Assembly: GCF_000003605.2 (NCBI RefSeq)
Contig: NW_003109109.1
Location: 41,809-93,075 of the forward strand
Origin: Saccoglossus kowalevskii
Taxonomy: Eukaryota > Hemichordata > Enteropneusta > Harrimaniidae
Direction of reading: 5' to 3'
DNA length: 51,267 nt
Within the stretch, counting starts at the first letter, position 1; each line of letters begins with the position of its first letter. The notes below the pieces were generated by a model. It was given only the letters and a program-made list of their open reading frames with translations. It ran no database searches and was not told where the DNA came from. Of this stretch, positions 1-14,008 are shown one piece after another. The position numbers were made by a program, and so were the translations under genes.

Positions 1-61
1 AGGAATCGAATCCAGAACTCCTGATGAAAGGCGAACATGCAAACCACTGTACAATTGCCCA
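1..61 (-). mobile_element. tRNA-derived SINE head, cut by window start
   Basis: Read on the minus strand it has GGGCAATTGTACAGTGGTTT (box A-like) and, after the spacing expected for a tRNA, GGATTCGATTCC (box B-like). The GGGCAATxGTACAGTGG start is shared with the copy at 9,911. The remainder lies outside the window. Confidence 0.65.
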
Positions 62-143
62 GGTCAGGCATCTGTTGTCTACACTCACGAAATGAATTAA
101 GAATTTATCGCAGACTTTTCATGTGTGCTTAATATATTCTTTT

Positions 144-937
144 CACCATATTTGCTCTATTAGAAGCACATCTCTTATAAAAAAGCATAAAAACCAAAAA
201 TCACATTTTGTTATGAACTGAATCATTAAAATATTATTTTTTTTTTCATATTTTAATCTGACAATTTCACATTTTTATTGTTTTCTACAAGTTTTTAATA
301 TTTGGATCAAAAAATATGTTAAACAGTTTTATTTTGGGAAAGGTGACAATGGGTAGCTAGTAAACAAGCCATTGGGAATATCACAGCATTACCAGAGTAA
401 TACAATTAATACATGACATGAATGCAATTTGACTGCAAGAATTTGTGTTTTTCACAAAACAAAATGTATTAATAACCCAATATGTGTGATGTTGATGGCA
501 TGTTGAAATTGTAATAAATTTAAATAAAATAAGAAGGAAAAAGCTTGTGATAATGTGTGAAAACCATGTAAAGAAAGAGCATCAGTAACCCACCATATGT
601 GATGTAAATACCAAGTTTGAGTGAAATCAACCTATGCATGCCAGTGAAACAATTGACATGTTAAAATGGCTACCAGGTCAAAGGTGAATAAAACCAAACA
701 GACATGTAGACCCTTATAACCTTTTTACCAACATTGAACAAAACCAGTCATGTCTGAGAAATGATGTCGGATGGATGGACTAGTTCGGGTCACATATTTG
801 CTATTTTCTATCTGCAATAGAATACAGGCAAAAGTTGCATTTATTGTACAAGAATATCAAAATATGACTTATTTTGACCATTGCAACTGTCATTTATGTA
901 AGCGTATTACTACCTCGGTAATAGAACAGATACAGTA
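144..937. mobile_element. MITE-end pair of the same family, or two fragments
   Basis: CACCATATTTGCTCTATTA (144-162) and the inverse-oriented TAATAGAACAGATACAGTA (919-937) match the ends of the 9,333 element, and 848-937 matches its right part. The left interior does not match, so this is either a longer member or two separate fragments. Confidence 0.45.
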
Positions 938-3900
938 ACACCACCCCCCCCAAAGTTTTTTGTTCTCAATTTGCAACTGCTTAGCACAGATATATTTAGT
1001 TTCAGGGATGTCTGCTGCAAACATCCTTATTAAACTCTGAAATAACCTTAGTAAAAGACATCAAAAGTTATTGGAAAATAATACAAATGCATATCTAGAT
1101 GAGCGAGTTCTTATTAGTCTATATTATAAACCACACAATATACAATAATCAATTGTAGTGACATGTTAATCCATACTACAGATCATTTTGCTTTTTTCCT
1201 GATATACAGTATTTGTGAGGGTTAAATGTTATCACTGTGACTTGCTGTTCACGATCGAAATGAACTGTTTACTGCAGACTCATGAAATTTGGCGAAAATT
1301 CATCTTGTATGAGTTATAGCAATACATTTGGAGAAGTGACCCAGCACACAGCAAATGCATACCCACAATGGTTTCCCATTGTCTAATTTTTCAATTGTAT
1401 GCAAATCAATCTAATAATGGTTTAAATCTTGTATGCAATATATAAAACTCTCATCAGTCTCAACAAGTGTTTTTTTCTTTAAAAAAAACAATGTTATCTT
1501 TGTTCCCCATTCACTGTAATATTTTGAATGGCCAATTTAAATACTGCTATGTTTTTTTTTTTTCATTGCTTGCTACAAGCTGGCAAATACAGTTTCTGTG
1601 CTAAGTCCCCTTGCTAACAATACCCCTTTGTTGGGAACAATAGCAATTGTTTGATATTTTTTTCTTGTCATCTAGCCAACAATGAGGGTTTATTTTCCTA
1701 CACTGCTATTGATTTAAGATAAAGGTACTTTGCGATTTTCACACAGTCTTATCAACATTGCAGCACCACAGTCATCGCAAGGATCAAGGTACTGTACTCG
1801 CCACTGCCTATTTGCAACATATGCATTCATACTACATTTTCTATTTTTTAAATTAACAACACGCGACTATTATCTGCTTTTGAATGCAAATCACAACACA
1901 TGTGTGTAAGCGTGTGTGCTGCTCTTTGTAAACAAAGAAATTGTACAATATGTGTTCGGATACAAATGTGTTGTCACTAGCAGACTGGTTTGTGAAAGGC
2001 ACTGCATCCAGAATATTTCATCTTCTACATTTTATTCATCCCTTAAGCATATTTTGAGAAATTCAGAAACGCAAAATACATCGATATTATCGGTAGTTGA
2101 TTAAACATCCATGGGCGTGTGACTGATCTAGCTCGGATAACATTATTACGTATTATCCTTCAGAGAATTATGAATCACCAGTAAATTCAGCAAAGTAAAC
2201 ATTGCTACAGCGTGTATACAAGGTTTCTGATACTCTGTGTCAATTTACTTTGAAGAAGTCCCTAGTAGGGAAGCGCTAGGTACATGCACAGTTGCTGAGC
2301 TTATATTATGCCCCTTTTTGAAACTCTGCCAACACACAAGCTGCATGATATTTTGTGCACAATAAAACAATTCATCAACACATAATAGAATTATAACCAA
2401 ACCCAAAATAAACAGGTGCTTTCATTGTTCTACTGAAACAAAGGCCTCTTGTTCTGTTGTACCGTATTGTCTGGGCCTCATACCATCTTGTCACTGCGCC
2501 AAAGTACTGAGGAAAAAAAAGACTTTCTTATGTCTCAACGTATGGGTGTTTCCAATACGACTCACTATACTAGTAAAATATTCAACTCATACTGAAGATA
2601 TTGTGCTAGCAGGAATACAAAACAATGTGCCTTCTATTTAAAATCTAACTTCTGTAAGTAAGTTCAGCAACTCAACACAACACAATGTGATAACAGAAAC
2701 AGTTGCCAATAACAGTAAATGAAAATTAAGCAAATCTCCATGTAAAACATGATGTTTGGTTATCAGTCCCTGGGCTGCCAGCAGGTCTACAATAACAAGC
2801 GCCATTGTTATCTTATTTTGGTTATTTTTAAACACTATTTATTATTTCATGTTGTGTCTTGCAGTGTTCTTTTAATGACAGAATGCTCATCAATCATTTA
2901 ATAATGAGAATTTGATAAACTTTATCTTTTAATTCCAAAGAATTATTGACAAGTAAATAGAGACAAGCACTCTACCATATTAATTATTAAATTTTGTAGT
3001 ATACAATAATGCCACGTCAAAAATGATTTTACAGTGTTTTGACAAAAAAAAGGCTTCACAATTAGAAGGCCAATTACAAATTAGTGTCAGGGATAATCCA
3101 ATCCAATCAGTGAAAATATTGAAATTACGTTATGATATATCACCAACTGCCAGTTTGTTGTCTAACATGATTGTATTGTATTATTAGCACAATCACCAAG
3201 AAACAACATCATTATGTTCAGGATGCCAAAAATAAGATGAGGTGTGCCCTATTGAGGGCGCCCTAACAGTAAAATTTTAACATTTGTTTGGTATATGGTT
3301 CCTCCAATAATAGGTTATTTGTACATGTACAAGGAAACACACAATTCAAAAGTAAAGCATGCGAATGATTGATGAATTTAGTATTGTACTGTACAAGATG
3401 TTCCTATAAAAAAAAAAACAACGAGTAAGCACCACCCAAAACCCAATCCCTTCATTTTTTTCTGGTGGGATACACTCTAAAAGAAAATAAGATTACCCAA
3501 ACAAAACAGTACATATTTTTGAGTTTTTAAAATGACTGCATTTACAAATACTAGTAAATATTTTCTCATTAACCAGACTTTGATGATCTTTTTCCTACAA
3601 AACCCCAGACTTGCAATAGTGAACTCCATAAATACATACAGTGTGCCGGTAATTAAAAGATTGGTAAAATTCCAACACAATCAGAAATGTACAAGTATAT
3701 TTGCTTGGCAGTCAAAAATCTCTGTGACTAAAAATTATCTGACTTCAGCTGCCAGATATAATTCACATGACCTCATTAAACACTGCATACTGATACACAA
3801 TTCTATTGTAAAGATTTGCAATAAAATAGAATAATCAATACAGCTTCATTGTCATTCTATAATGGATTTCTAGATTTCATTTTTGATCCCTGAATATGGC

Positions 3901-5644
3901 AGCCGAGTTCAGCTTGGATTTGAGCACATAAGATTCAGCAACAGTCTTTCTAGGTTCATATGTGCCTTACCTTTTTTACTTTTAAGGACTTAGCATGAAA
4001 ATGACACACAAAACTGATAGTAAGAGATGGATGTCATAATGTTTGTTTTTTTAAGTACATAGCTTCACAGTTTTCATCACACTGTGGCATGTTCTTGGGT
4101 CCCACTCGATCTATATACATATAAAAATATTGATTATTTGTTTACATGAAATTAAACATTAGGTTAGGATTAGACTTTTGATTCCAAAATACTTGTTGTA
4201 ATAGCAAGTGGTAAGAATACTAGTGTCAAGACTTGCAAATGGACCTAACAACACATGACCGTATAATCACCCCACACCACAATTACAACATCCTGACAAA
4301 AAAAAATCGTTTCCTCTACTTAAACTGTACGTATATGATGTAAACAAGACAGCCTCAATAAATGTGTGCGAGGTAAGAGACCATAAAAGGCAGTTCCATT
4401 CATGGTTAGGAGAAGGAGACTCTTTCACATTTTGTTTAATGCTTCTCTCCTGTTTGCTCTTCAAAGCTCTATTTCAATAGGTTTACTTCCTGTTATCAAC
4501 AATAAACAATGCCAGTATACACTAGTACCAGGAGAATGGAACGCACACAGACAGGTGCTCCTCCACACGCATGTCAAGAACCAATAAATCACAAGATAAG
4601 AATCGCACAAATGCCCACCATCATGTCAAACATTTGGGGGAATATTTAATACAATTTTTAAAAAAATATATATCCATAAAAAACAAATTATAATGGGCTA
4701 GAATTTATACGATAAAACGTTAATTTTCACAATTTTGTATTTTGTGTATTATGAGAGAATGCATGACCCTGACCCTCAACAGCAACCAATTTGTTAATGT
4801 TCAACGCAAATTCATTATAAAATGCACTCTTGTCAAACACAGATCATTAATAAAAGTGTCAACATTAACGTCATTGGGAAAACCCAGTGTTGTTCAAACA
4901 GCTGAAATTAAACTATTCCTGGGAGTTTGTTTAAGATTATGGACTGTGATATTTACTTTTAACAGCAGTAGAAGTTCGGTTTGTTATGACAGACATGTAG
5001 AAAACTTAAACCTGCAGTCAGATCAGCTAATGTGAATCAATTGATAATTTATCACTCCAAAATAACCATGAAAAATAATATAGAAGTTATAACGTATACA
5101 AGCACGAACAGTTACAAAGAACAGACACGCTTGTAAACTGTCATGGTCGAATGCACAACTGTGCTATGAACTTGTTTCATTTTAATTCATTCCAAGACTG
5201 TGAACAGGATAGGAACCAGTAATGTGAATAATGAGGCTACTGACCATAAAGGCATGAAATCAAACATGCATGTACAACTTAGTTGGATTAATAAGACACA
5301 ATTGGCTAATCCTATAAGGGATCCAAATGATTGGCTAGTGCTCTACATATATCTAAGCACCCTCCCCTTCCCATTGCCTCTATATCAGGACCATGTGGAC
5401 ATTATAAGCAAGGCTCTAATTGTGACAACACATCACTTTCTGCATCACCAAGTTTAAAAGAATATATTCTCAATAAAGATGCATAAAAATAAATGAGGTA
5501 CGGCAGCTAAGAGATTGCATTGTCCGCATATAAGTATTAATGAGTAGAGTGATGAAAGAATCAGTCAAGTAAAGAAGCAATAGACAATAAATTCTACAAA
5601 TAAATCGTTATTCAAAATTATACTAACCTTCCTATGCATGTACA

Positions 5645-5805
5645 TGTACCATATTTGCTCTATTTAAAGTACAGCAGTTTCAATTATTATTCATTTATTC
5701 AGACGACTATTTTTTGTCAATGTACTGTATTTCTATATTAGTCGTGCATGTACTTATTAATGTGTATCCAACAAAAATGTGTCTATGCTCAAAATAAGTA
5801 AGAAT
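5645..5805. mobile_element. Decayed fragment of the CCATATTTGCTCTATT family
   Basis: One end motif, ACCATATTTGCTCTATT, near 5647, and a GCTCAAAATAAGTA stretch near 5787-5800 that resembles the inner part of the family. Heavily decayed. Confidence 0.35.
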
Positions 5806-7730
5806 AAGTGTTCTGCCAAGGTCTTTAACCCACAACCTGCCAGACCCATTTACTTATACATTGAATAGACGAGATAAGGGTTAAAGCATATTTTTTTTTA
5901 CCATGCTTGACCACTGAAATGCTACGCTTGAACTCTAAAGAAACAATAGGAAACACTGTATTGTTATAAGTTACATAGTGTTGTAATTTTGCAGTATTGC
6001 ACAGGGTACATGTATCTGCATCCTACTATATTGAGAAATTTGAATTATGCAGTATTTTTAGGATGGGGGACACTCTGGGCTATCCTATGATAAGCGTGTG
6101 GTTTGGAAAGTTGCACTCAAGACATTACACGAATGCATCTATGCGTCAGTAGATACTTTTGCTATAACCCAATATTAAGTTCTTTCTATTGTTCCAATAA
6201 GACATATGCAAATTATATTGGAATTATTATGCAAACGAGCCAAGCCTGGTGCTTGTATCTTACAAACTTATGAACATACAATGTAGCATACAAATTCATG
6301 GCGGCTGCAAATTGAGCTAATAACAAAAATGCAAATATATTACATGTATTATCATATAATTTATTTGTAAATAAATGTAAAAAAAAAAAAAATAAAGTTT
6401 AAATTATCAATTAAGTTCTAAACATGATGAAGCTATGAAAATGATTAAAAATCATACAATCTAGTAATCATTAGAAAATATAAGCTTAACATAAATGTAT
6501 CTGCATAATTCACACAGGTGGTACATACAAGTATTGCATGGACCCTATATTTAACTAGATGTGATAGGATGACTGATGCTTTGATAAGCACAACCCATGC
6601 ATGTATAGCAGGTCAACTCATCAGCTTTATCCCATTCCATTTTCAGTCTCTACTAAACAAATTTGGCAATGAGAAATGCTGAATTATGTGTATTTTAATG
6701 CAAAATGTACAACATAGGTGATTTTTCCTGAAAAAAACTTGGTCTTCTTGTTGATAATAATTTTGCTAAAATAAAGCTTGGAAGGAACACTATGGAGACG
6801 ATTATTTTTTTCTTTTAACTAATCAACATCATCTACCCAGGAAAAATGTATTTGTTGGCCCAGCTGACAGTTCGATAGTGTAGATATTCAGTCATACCTG
6901 TACAACCAGTGTTATGAATGGAATACTGACCTGTTTTGACCAACGAACATGCTATGTGTCAAGTTCCAAACACTATCAATGGTTAATAATTACGAAAATA
7001 TCAATAAAACCAGATATGGTTTACAGCATGATTTATACAGTAAAGAACAAACAAAATCAACTATTGATTTTTTTTCATTATGAGAGGCAGTCACTGTGCA
7101 GTATGATAGCTTAACAATGACATCTCCAAATTTCACAATAATGTTTGTGTTCTCGTCACTAATGTGTTCATTAAACTTGATAAGAGATAAATAATGCCTA
7201 TATCAGTAGGTAATACAGAGGTGACGAGGTAGAGTGAATGGTTTCAGTAAGTATGCTGAGGGGGTTCAGCTCTTACAGTAGTACATATAGCGGGAGGGGG
7301 TCTTACTTGAAAATTAAAATCAGAAACACGTGAAACATGTGTTGATAATACCGAGTTAGATTGCGTTGGTCAAAATTAAAACTTGAAAAGATTTACAACC
7401 TGTAAGAGGTTAACATCCTGTGCAACCATAAGCATGTAGATGTAGTAAATGCAGTAATCGCATGGTTTATTCAGGGCACAGATGAAGGTACAGGTCATAG
7501 GACGTGTCACAACATCTACAAGTAAGAAAGCATGTTTTATTTAAAAGAGCACAAGACTGCTTTTTTTTTCCATCTTTTTTTAATATTTATGCTAATAGCT
7601 GGGTTTTAACTTCGCCAAATGAGTTTTTGTCTTGGTGCCCTTCGATATTCTGGGCATTGTTGTATGTTAAAGCTATCTTATAAATTTTTGACTTCAAAAT
7701 GGTTGTGAATGGTGACCTCTTTTTTTAAAA

Positions 7731-8190
7731 ATGTTTTTGTGCCAGGCGACAGTTTCAGCCATTGAACGTCACAAATGTCTCTCCCAACTTTTTTTTTTAT
7801 GTGCAAATACTTGTGTAGCAAGTGTTATAATGCCGACACATAGTGCATTTTTAAACCAGAAGCCATATTCATGTTTGGGACTACATGACAGAGCTGTGCA
7901 GCTATCTATCTCTCTATCAAATGCCAATTTAATGCCCTACCCTGGCGTCAACCTAGCCTGGTCGAACACAAGCACTAGCGAACAGTAATCCAGGTCCCTC
8001 CAAGTCGCATTTGTTAGTGAATGAATCTTCACCAGTGGAATTGGCCTTTCCATTGAGTTTGTGGCACATGCATCCCAATGTAGGAGGTCGGCCCTATTTA
8101 GTGTTCAGCCTAAGGTAGAAATTGAGTAGGATTTGAACTTAGGTCCACCGATCATGAGTCTGATGCAACAACCACTATGCTTCTAGTGAC
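7731..8190 (-). mobile_element. tRNA-derived SINE, family 2
   Basis: The minus strand starts near 8190 with AGCATAGTGGTTGTTGCATC (box A-like) and ACCTAAGTTCAAATCC (box B-like), tRNA-spaced. The body continues to about 7731, where the + strand reads TTTTTGTGCCAGGCGACAG. A short open frame inside the body is not called as a gene. A related copy lies at 14,531-14,862. Confidence 0.75.
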
Positions 8191-9332
8191 AAGTTTATGT
8201 GCTGTTATCAAATGCACAGCATGAACCTCCTAACACTTTATCTAATGTGTATTCATTTATTACCATACAATGCATTTTGGCTCATATTTTAAAATGAGAA
8301 ACTGGAGACAAATTGCAAGTCATGCCATTTTAATTCAAATCCAAACCAGTCAAGATATTTGTCACTGTCAATGAACAGATGCATATACTAGCTGTAGCTT
8401 CTTAATACTTCATTTGTAATTTACATTTGGGTGTTACCACTGGGAGATTAAATCAGCAATAATAAAAAGTTTTATATTTTGCATACATGTACATTGTACC
8501 AGTAAAATTTGTTAAAACAATATGTTATTCTCAGGCTAAAATGAAATATTCCACAATAGACAAGTCACAGCAGTCCAATACTTTGTTATAGAAGTAGTGA
8601 AAACTTTTACTAATTTAGTAATTATTTCTGCAACTGCAAGTAATTAAATAAGAGAAGAAAATAATTCTGATTGCGGGGGTTAGTAATATAGCATGAATTA
8701 ACCCTTTAAACAGCAAAGTAACCTTACTGTAGGCAATTGACAATGATGTCTAGTTAATAATTAAAAAATCCACAAACAATTTACAGAAAATAAAAAAATT
8801 GCAAAATGTTTCACCTATAATTGGCAAGGAAAATGTTGTTTAAATTATTAATATTATAGGGTATGCCATGACCAGTCATTTTGTATACTGCGTTGGTTGT
8901 CGCACTTGTTTACTTGTTTTTGCACACCTTCACTGGTCATTTGTGCCCGAAAATAAAATAAAGGCGTTGTTCACTGCCTCTGTTATTAAATATTTGTGTA
9001 TGTGTCCATTTTAGGTAATAAAAGAGCTTAAGGGCAAAGTTATTGCAGAAGGTCGCAGCCAGTATTGATCAGTTAGTGACATTTATTGTCACACATTCAC
9101 CTGTACTGGTTGGCAAATATAAAAAACATGGGATGTCACAATGCGACAACCTGCATGCTTTTTTAGTAGCACATGCATTTTATTTAATATGTAAATGACA
9201 GAGATGTGTTTATGGATGAAATAAGTCATATTTAAACCAAGCGTGCAATAAATGCAATGTTGAGGTTATATGCACTTCTAATTAGAGATGGACTTCTACT
9301 AGATTAATACAGGATATGTAAATTCCTTAATT
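8191..9332. other. Non-coding stretch between SINE and MITE
   Basis: AT-rich sequence; nothing recognised. Confidence 0.7.
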
Positions 9333-9630
9333 TACCGTATTTGCTCTATTAGTAGTAGCACCACATACAGTACAATACAGGCCTCAGCTGGCTTTAACTT
9401 TTCATAAAAAAAATTTAAATTTTAAAGCAAATTTCAGCTTATGTTCCGTAATGTGTACATGGCACATGGTGGTTTAAGCTAGCTAAAAGTTCAATTATGC
9501 TTTGCTGTAATGAAAACTATAACGGTACTGTAAAAAGTGTATTGTATACAGGATGATCAAAATATGTCTTATTTTGACCACATCTGTCATTTATATAAGC
9601 ATATGCGTAACTAATAGAACAAATACAGCA
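9333..9630. mobile_element. MITE-like element with 19-bp inverted ends
   Basis: The left end TACCGTATTTGCTCTATTA (9333-9351) matches the inverse of the right end (9612-9630) at 16 of 19 positions. The roughly 300 bp between has no coding capacity. The right end is shared with 848-937, including CAAAATATG and CTTATTTTGACCA. Non-autonomous DNA transposon is the likely type. Confidence 0.65.
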
Positions 9631-9910
9631 ATATACAGGCACAGGTACTTCTTGGGGGATAATTGTCGGGATTTTTTTTCTTTCAATAAATATTCCATTT
9701 CCACTAATTCCTTCCAGCTACATGTAATTATCAGTATTTACAACATGTTTAATTAATATTCATGCTTCAATTCTCAATATATTATTCATTATACTAGTTA
9801 CTATACTAACAAATAGAGAACAATTTATTATCTACATAATGCAAAAATGAAATAGCAAACTGAATATATAGATTTCGTAACTTTGCAAACACTGCAGAGA
9901 AATCTCTACA

Positions 9911-10050
9911 TGGGCAATGGTACAGTGGTTAGTGTGTATACCTCGCATCAGGGAAGTTCTGAATTTGCTTTCTGTTTACTCAGTAGTATAAATCCTAGTA
10001 CAGTCTGCCCTGCTTTCCAAACACATGGAATTAGGTTTAGGAGATTAGTA
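9911..10050 (+). mobile_element. tRNA-derived SINE, family 1
   Basis: Head GGGCAATGGTACAGTGGTTA resembles a tRNA 5' half with box A; the box B region is eroded. The 3' part ends in GGAATTAGGTTTAGGAGATTAG. The reverse complement of 35,784-35,905 matches it closely through the CATCAGGGA(A/G)GTTCTG, TTTACTCAG and GGAATTAGGTTTAGGAG segments, which establishes an interspersed family. Confidence 0.8.
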
Positions 10051-10384
10051 ACACTACATAAGCTTTATTCTTACCAATTTTTTTCTCATATTTCATTCTA
10101 TAAAATACTACGCCATAATAATGTTCTGGTACCAAATAAATATACAGTACAGGGGGTGAAATATTAAAAGGAGCCTAGATGACAGGGAGATTACATTTGG
10201 TAGGAATAAAAATTCATTTCTGGTTTTGTACATGGTAAAAATTATATTACTATCATAATATAGGTGACTATAATTTGCCATGTCAGGTTCCTATTCAGGC
10301 TCTTATACTTTTATTGTATGCCTCTCAGGTGAGTTTACATAAGTGTTACTATCCAAAGCAATAACGTTATAGTTAACAAAATCT

Positions 10385-11420
10385 AGCCGAACTTTTGTGG
10401 GTGTTGCCATCTTGAATAAGCGTTCTCTGGGCAGCTACGGTCGGTTACAAGTGGCAACGGTTAATACTCGCTTCAATAGACCGAAAAAACGCCCTGATGT
10501 CCTATTTCTAAACCATGTATCGAATTTGCATGAAAGTGAAGCCATGTAATCAAGCATAAAATACACTCATGTGGCCTGACATCACGCATACAAGCACTTT
10601 GTTCATGTCATTATCATCATCATTAATTTTGACTATTTACATGGGTAAACAAGTCGCTCACAATGTCATAGTCCATTCTTTTCTTGTACATATACTTCCT
10701 GCTGTGAATAGCGAGCATTTATATGTTCTATATATACCCATTTTGGTACATTTCTGTACTAAGTTAACTCAGCCAAAACTTGTTTGAGTTAAAAGCAGAA
10801 CTGTGCAAAAAAGTGAAATTCATACACCTGGTAACTAAAATAGATGTTCAGCCTTGTTGGATTGGTCTGTGATACTGTGTGAATCAGTGCACATTGGAGA
10901 ATGGTATATAAATCTGCAGAAAAACATGGAAAACTGTCATCAACCAAAATGGCTGCCAATACGCCATCTTGGATTAGATCATGATAGAAATCAACTTGAG
11001 TATACCAGGGGTTTTTCTAGAAAAAAATGAACAAGAGGGAGCACTCCCTCCAGACTCTACGCGAGGGAGCGGAGCGACCAAGCTAGCACAGAAACAACAT
11101 GGCGGATCGACCTGGAAACGCCATCGTCACCTTTTTAACGGTGTGCCTATCGCCATTGAAATATTTTTGGAGTAATTTCAGTGTATTTGGTGTTCAGACA
11201 CATTGTCAGCTGGTGTTGCTGGGAAGTTTTCATGGAGAAAAATATATTTGAGAAAGATTTCATGCTGTACGGCATCACGGAATTGAGGGGCTCGAGAAAT
11301 ATATTCATGACTTTTAATCTGCTTTGATAAAAGTGAAAAAATATATACACTTTATTTTCGCAATCACGTCTAAAATACATATTTTGAGACATTGACCTCT
11401 GACCTGGCAGCCATTTTTTT
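10385..11420. promoter_or_regulatory. Second, weaker CpG-containing block with YY1-type motifs
   Basis: GTTGCCATCTTG near 10405, inverted CCAAAATGGC (10944-10953) and GCCATCTTGG (10963-10972), ACATGGCGG near 11098 and GGCAGCCATTTT near 11407. It also holds a 14-bp palindrome TTTTTCTAGAAAAA at 11012-11025 and GAGGGAGCACTCCCTC at 11035-11050. This could be a promoter or the regulatory end of an old mobile element. Confidence 0.3.
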
Positions 11421-14008
11421 TGTTATGCATGTCGTCCGTTTGTTAGGGCCAAAGTGGAAACAAGAATTTAATTGTTTTCTTTTCCAATGGAATGCTGGTA
11501 AAGCACATTACTCGGTAATAGTGAGAAATAAGTATTCTTTGTATCACTGGGGCCTTTGTTATTTGTTTTTAACATTCCTCTTTTATCAAATAGGAGAATT
11601 ATTCTTGATCTTTCAATTCTCCATCATTTTAAACAGTACCATCACAAGTCTAAATTCTCCATCTCTATTGACCTAACATTTTTTCAGGAATGTCCCCAAG
11701 TCAGAAAAGGAGAGTCCATATTCTTTCTATTTACTGAGCATTTTCTATTCAGCAAATACCAAATAAAATCCCATTAAAACAAGTTATGATCCATCTATAT
11801 ATTCAAAGTGTGCTTCAAATAGTTTTAATACAACAATGTTCCCCTCTCAGAGAACGACTTTTCAGAAATGCTGAAGTACATCACAACAAACTAGCAAGTA
11901 CAAATATAGTGAGGGCATAGGTATCTATATATAGCACAGTAGCTAGTAATGCGACACTGCACTGTGGTTTGCCTGCATTCCAATCTTTATACTTATCATA
12001 CAACAATGTAACTTGAGTCTCTCTAATAGTCTCTGTTTTAAGAGAAACCAGGCCTTTTAGAATACAAAAACTGACATGATAACAAGCAGGCTCCCATGTG
12101 TTGTCATAGCACGACAATAATAAAATTAGCATCATTAACAGTAATGGTCTCTTTATAGATAAACTTTTTGGAGGGTATCTAGATCCACATGTTGTCTATT
12201 GTCTTCCATGTACAAATTAACACATGCTTTGACTACTACAACTACTACACTAGTACATGTAGTATTTTGCAGATGCATGTACATGTATTGAGCCACTCAA
12301 CTACACCACCCAACAGATTGAACTTTCCTATGGTAAGCAACTCGTACATTTATTCATCAGACCATCATCTTTCTAATCATCCGGGTTCAGGGGTTCTTAT
12401 GTTATGGATTACTGGGTGACAAACTTTTATTTGAAATAGATCTTAACAATGGATCCATGATATGAGTTAGTACATTCACAAGGCCCAGTCTATGTATACA
12501 TGTATATCAAATTGCACGAGAATACTTTGACCTGGCTCCACAAAAAAATAAAAAAAAGATGGATATATGGAAGATGACATGTATTGTGATCATGTTGATT
12601 GTTCTAGTTAGATTATGTATGTCATGTCATGACACAAACAGTTGTTTTAATTATCACAATTTGGAAATGGATATGAACAAACGTGTACATTTAATCAATT
12701 TACCGTAGTACAAAGGGTAAAGGCAGTTGACTCAGGCGTGTGGCAGATAGGGCTTTGAAAAATCTAATATGCATGCTCGTCTTAGTTTTCATAATTGTTA
12801 ATTGCTCCCTTTTTTGTATGTATGTAATACACATGACGATACATAATTAGATGCCATCTACTGATTAACCCTGATCCAAAAATTATATACTATACAATTC
12901 TAGGTCTATTGCATGGCTCCAAGATGGCTGTATGATACAAGTGTCTTTGAGCTCATGTCAAGCACGCATGTCTTTGGCGAGATTAAGAATATAATCCATA
13001 AATTTTTATTTATAGTTCAAAATGCATGTTTATCAGCGTTTCCTCTAAGCATTATTTTCATGCAATTTTCTCTATAACTAGTTTTTGAACAATTTCTACT
13101 GAATACACCTTGTTATAAAACATTGTATGTTCATCTGATCAAAATTTATTTATTTCAATAACTCAATAATTACTGTGCAGTGTGATCAACTGTTTTTGTG
13201 GATTAGTAATACTATGGTCAAAGATATGACACCCCTTTGACAGGTTGATAAACGTGCAACCCCAACAGATACATCACAGTTGTATCTAGATTTTACAGAT
13301 TTTTGACCCCCCCTCCTCTCCAAAAGAAAAAAAACACATTTAAATTGGGAAAGTGATACTATAAAATATTCTTATTTTCAAGTTATATAACATAATTTCT
13401 ATGATTTTAAAATAAGGTTTGTGGACCACACAGTGGCCTTTGATTGTGCAGTATGATTACATAGATCATTAATGGTATAATCCTTATTGGTTCATGAGGG
13501 GTTAGTGATAGTGGATATAATTTATGACCCAAGCTCGTAATACAGCTCCATCATGACCAGTTGTGTCTGAAGTTTTCAGAGGTTAATCCTCTTATACAGC
13601 AATGAGCAAAAATGTTTGCTGCCAGCAAGTTACCTAAATAAAACTGAAATAACTACAATTTTGTACTATTGATATACATTTACATAAATGTAATCGAGGA
13701 AAAATAACAATATACTAAAACTTAGCCCTAAGATCAGAAATAACAAATGTCAATGTAAACTGCAAGTTTCAGAGTACTGATGCAAAACTGAATGTTATTA
13801 AACTGATTAAAAAAAATAAAATACAAAGAGATGTAATATTATTCGACAGACAACAGGTGATAGGAATAATGTAGGTCAAAATATTATCATTAGTTATAAT
13901 CAGACAACCAATCAATTGTGGTTTTAATAACACATGATGCTTTGTTGCATCTGTGCTGACAAGTTTCTAGTTTTCTCTTCAGTGCTTTATCTTATGAACA
14001 CTAGAGAA
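11421..14008. other. Non-coding AT-rich stretch
   Basis: Short open frames only, none recognisable. CAAGATGGCTGT near 12,919 is an isolated YY1-like motif. Confidence 0.7.

Larger units (their letters stand above)
62..7730. other. Non-coding AT-rich stretch
   Basis: Apart from the MITE fragments listed, I see only AT-rich DNA with poly-A/T runs. Open frames of up to 100 codons, the longest near 3,532-3,834, have no recognisable domain and composition expected from chance. Confidence 0.75.

Noticed and set aside
3532-3834. 100-codon open frame
   Set aside because: Composition (Ile, Asn, Lys, Phe) is that of translated AT-rich DNA; no domain and no gene context.
8126-8190. tRNA gene on the minus strand
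   Set aside because: Box A and B are present, but the sequence cannot form a full cloverleaf and is joined to a repeated body; it is a SINE head. The same applies to 1-61 and 9,911.
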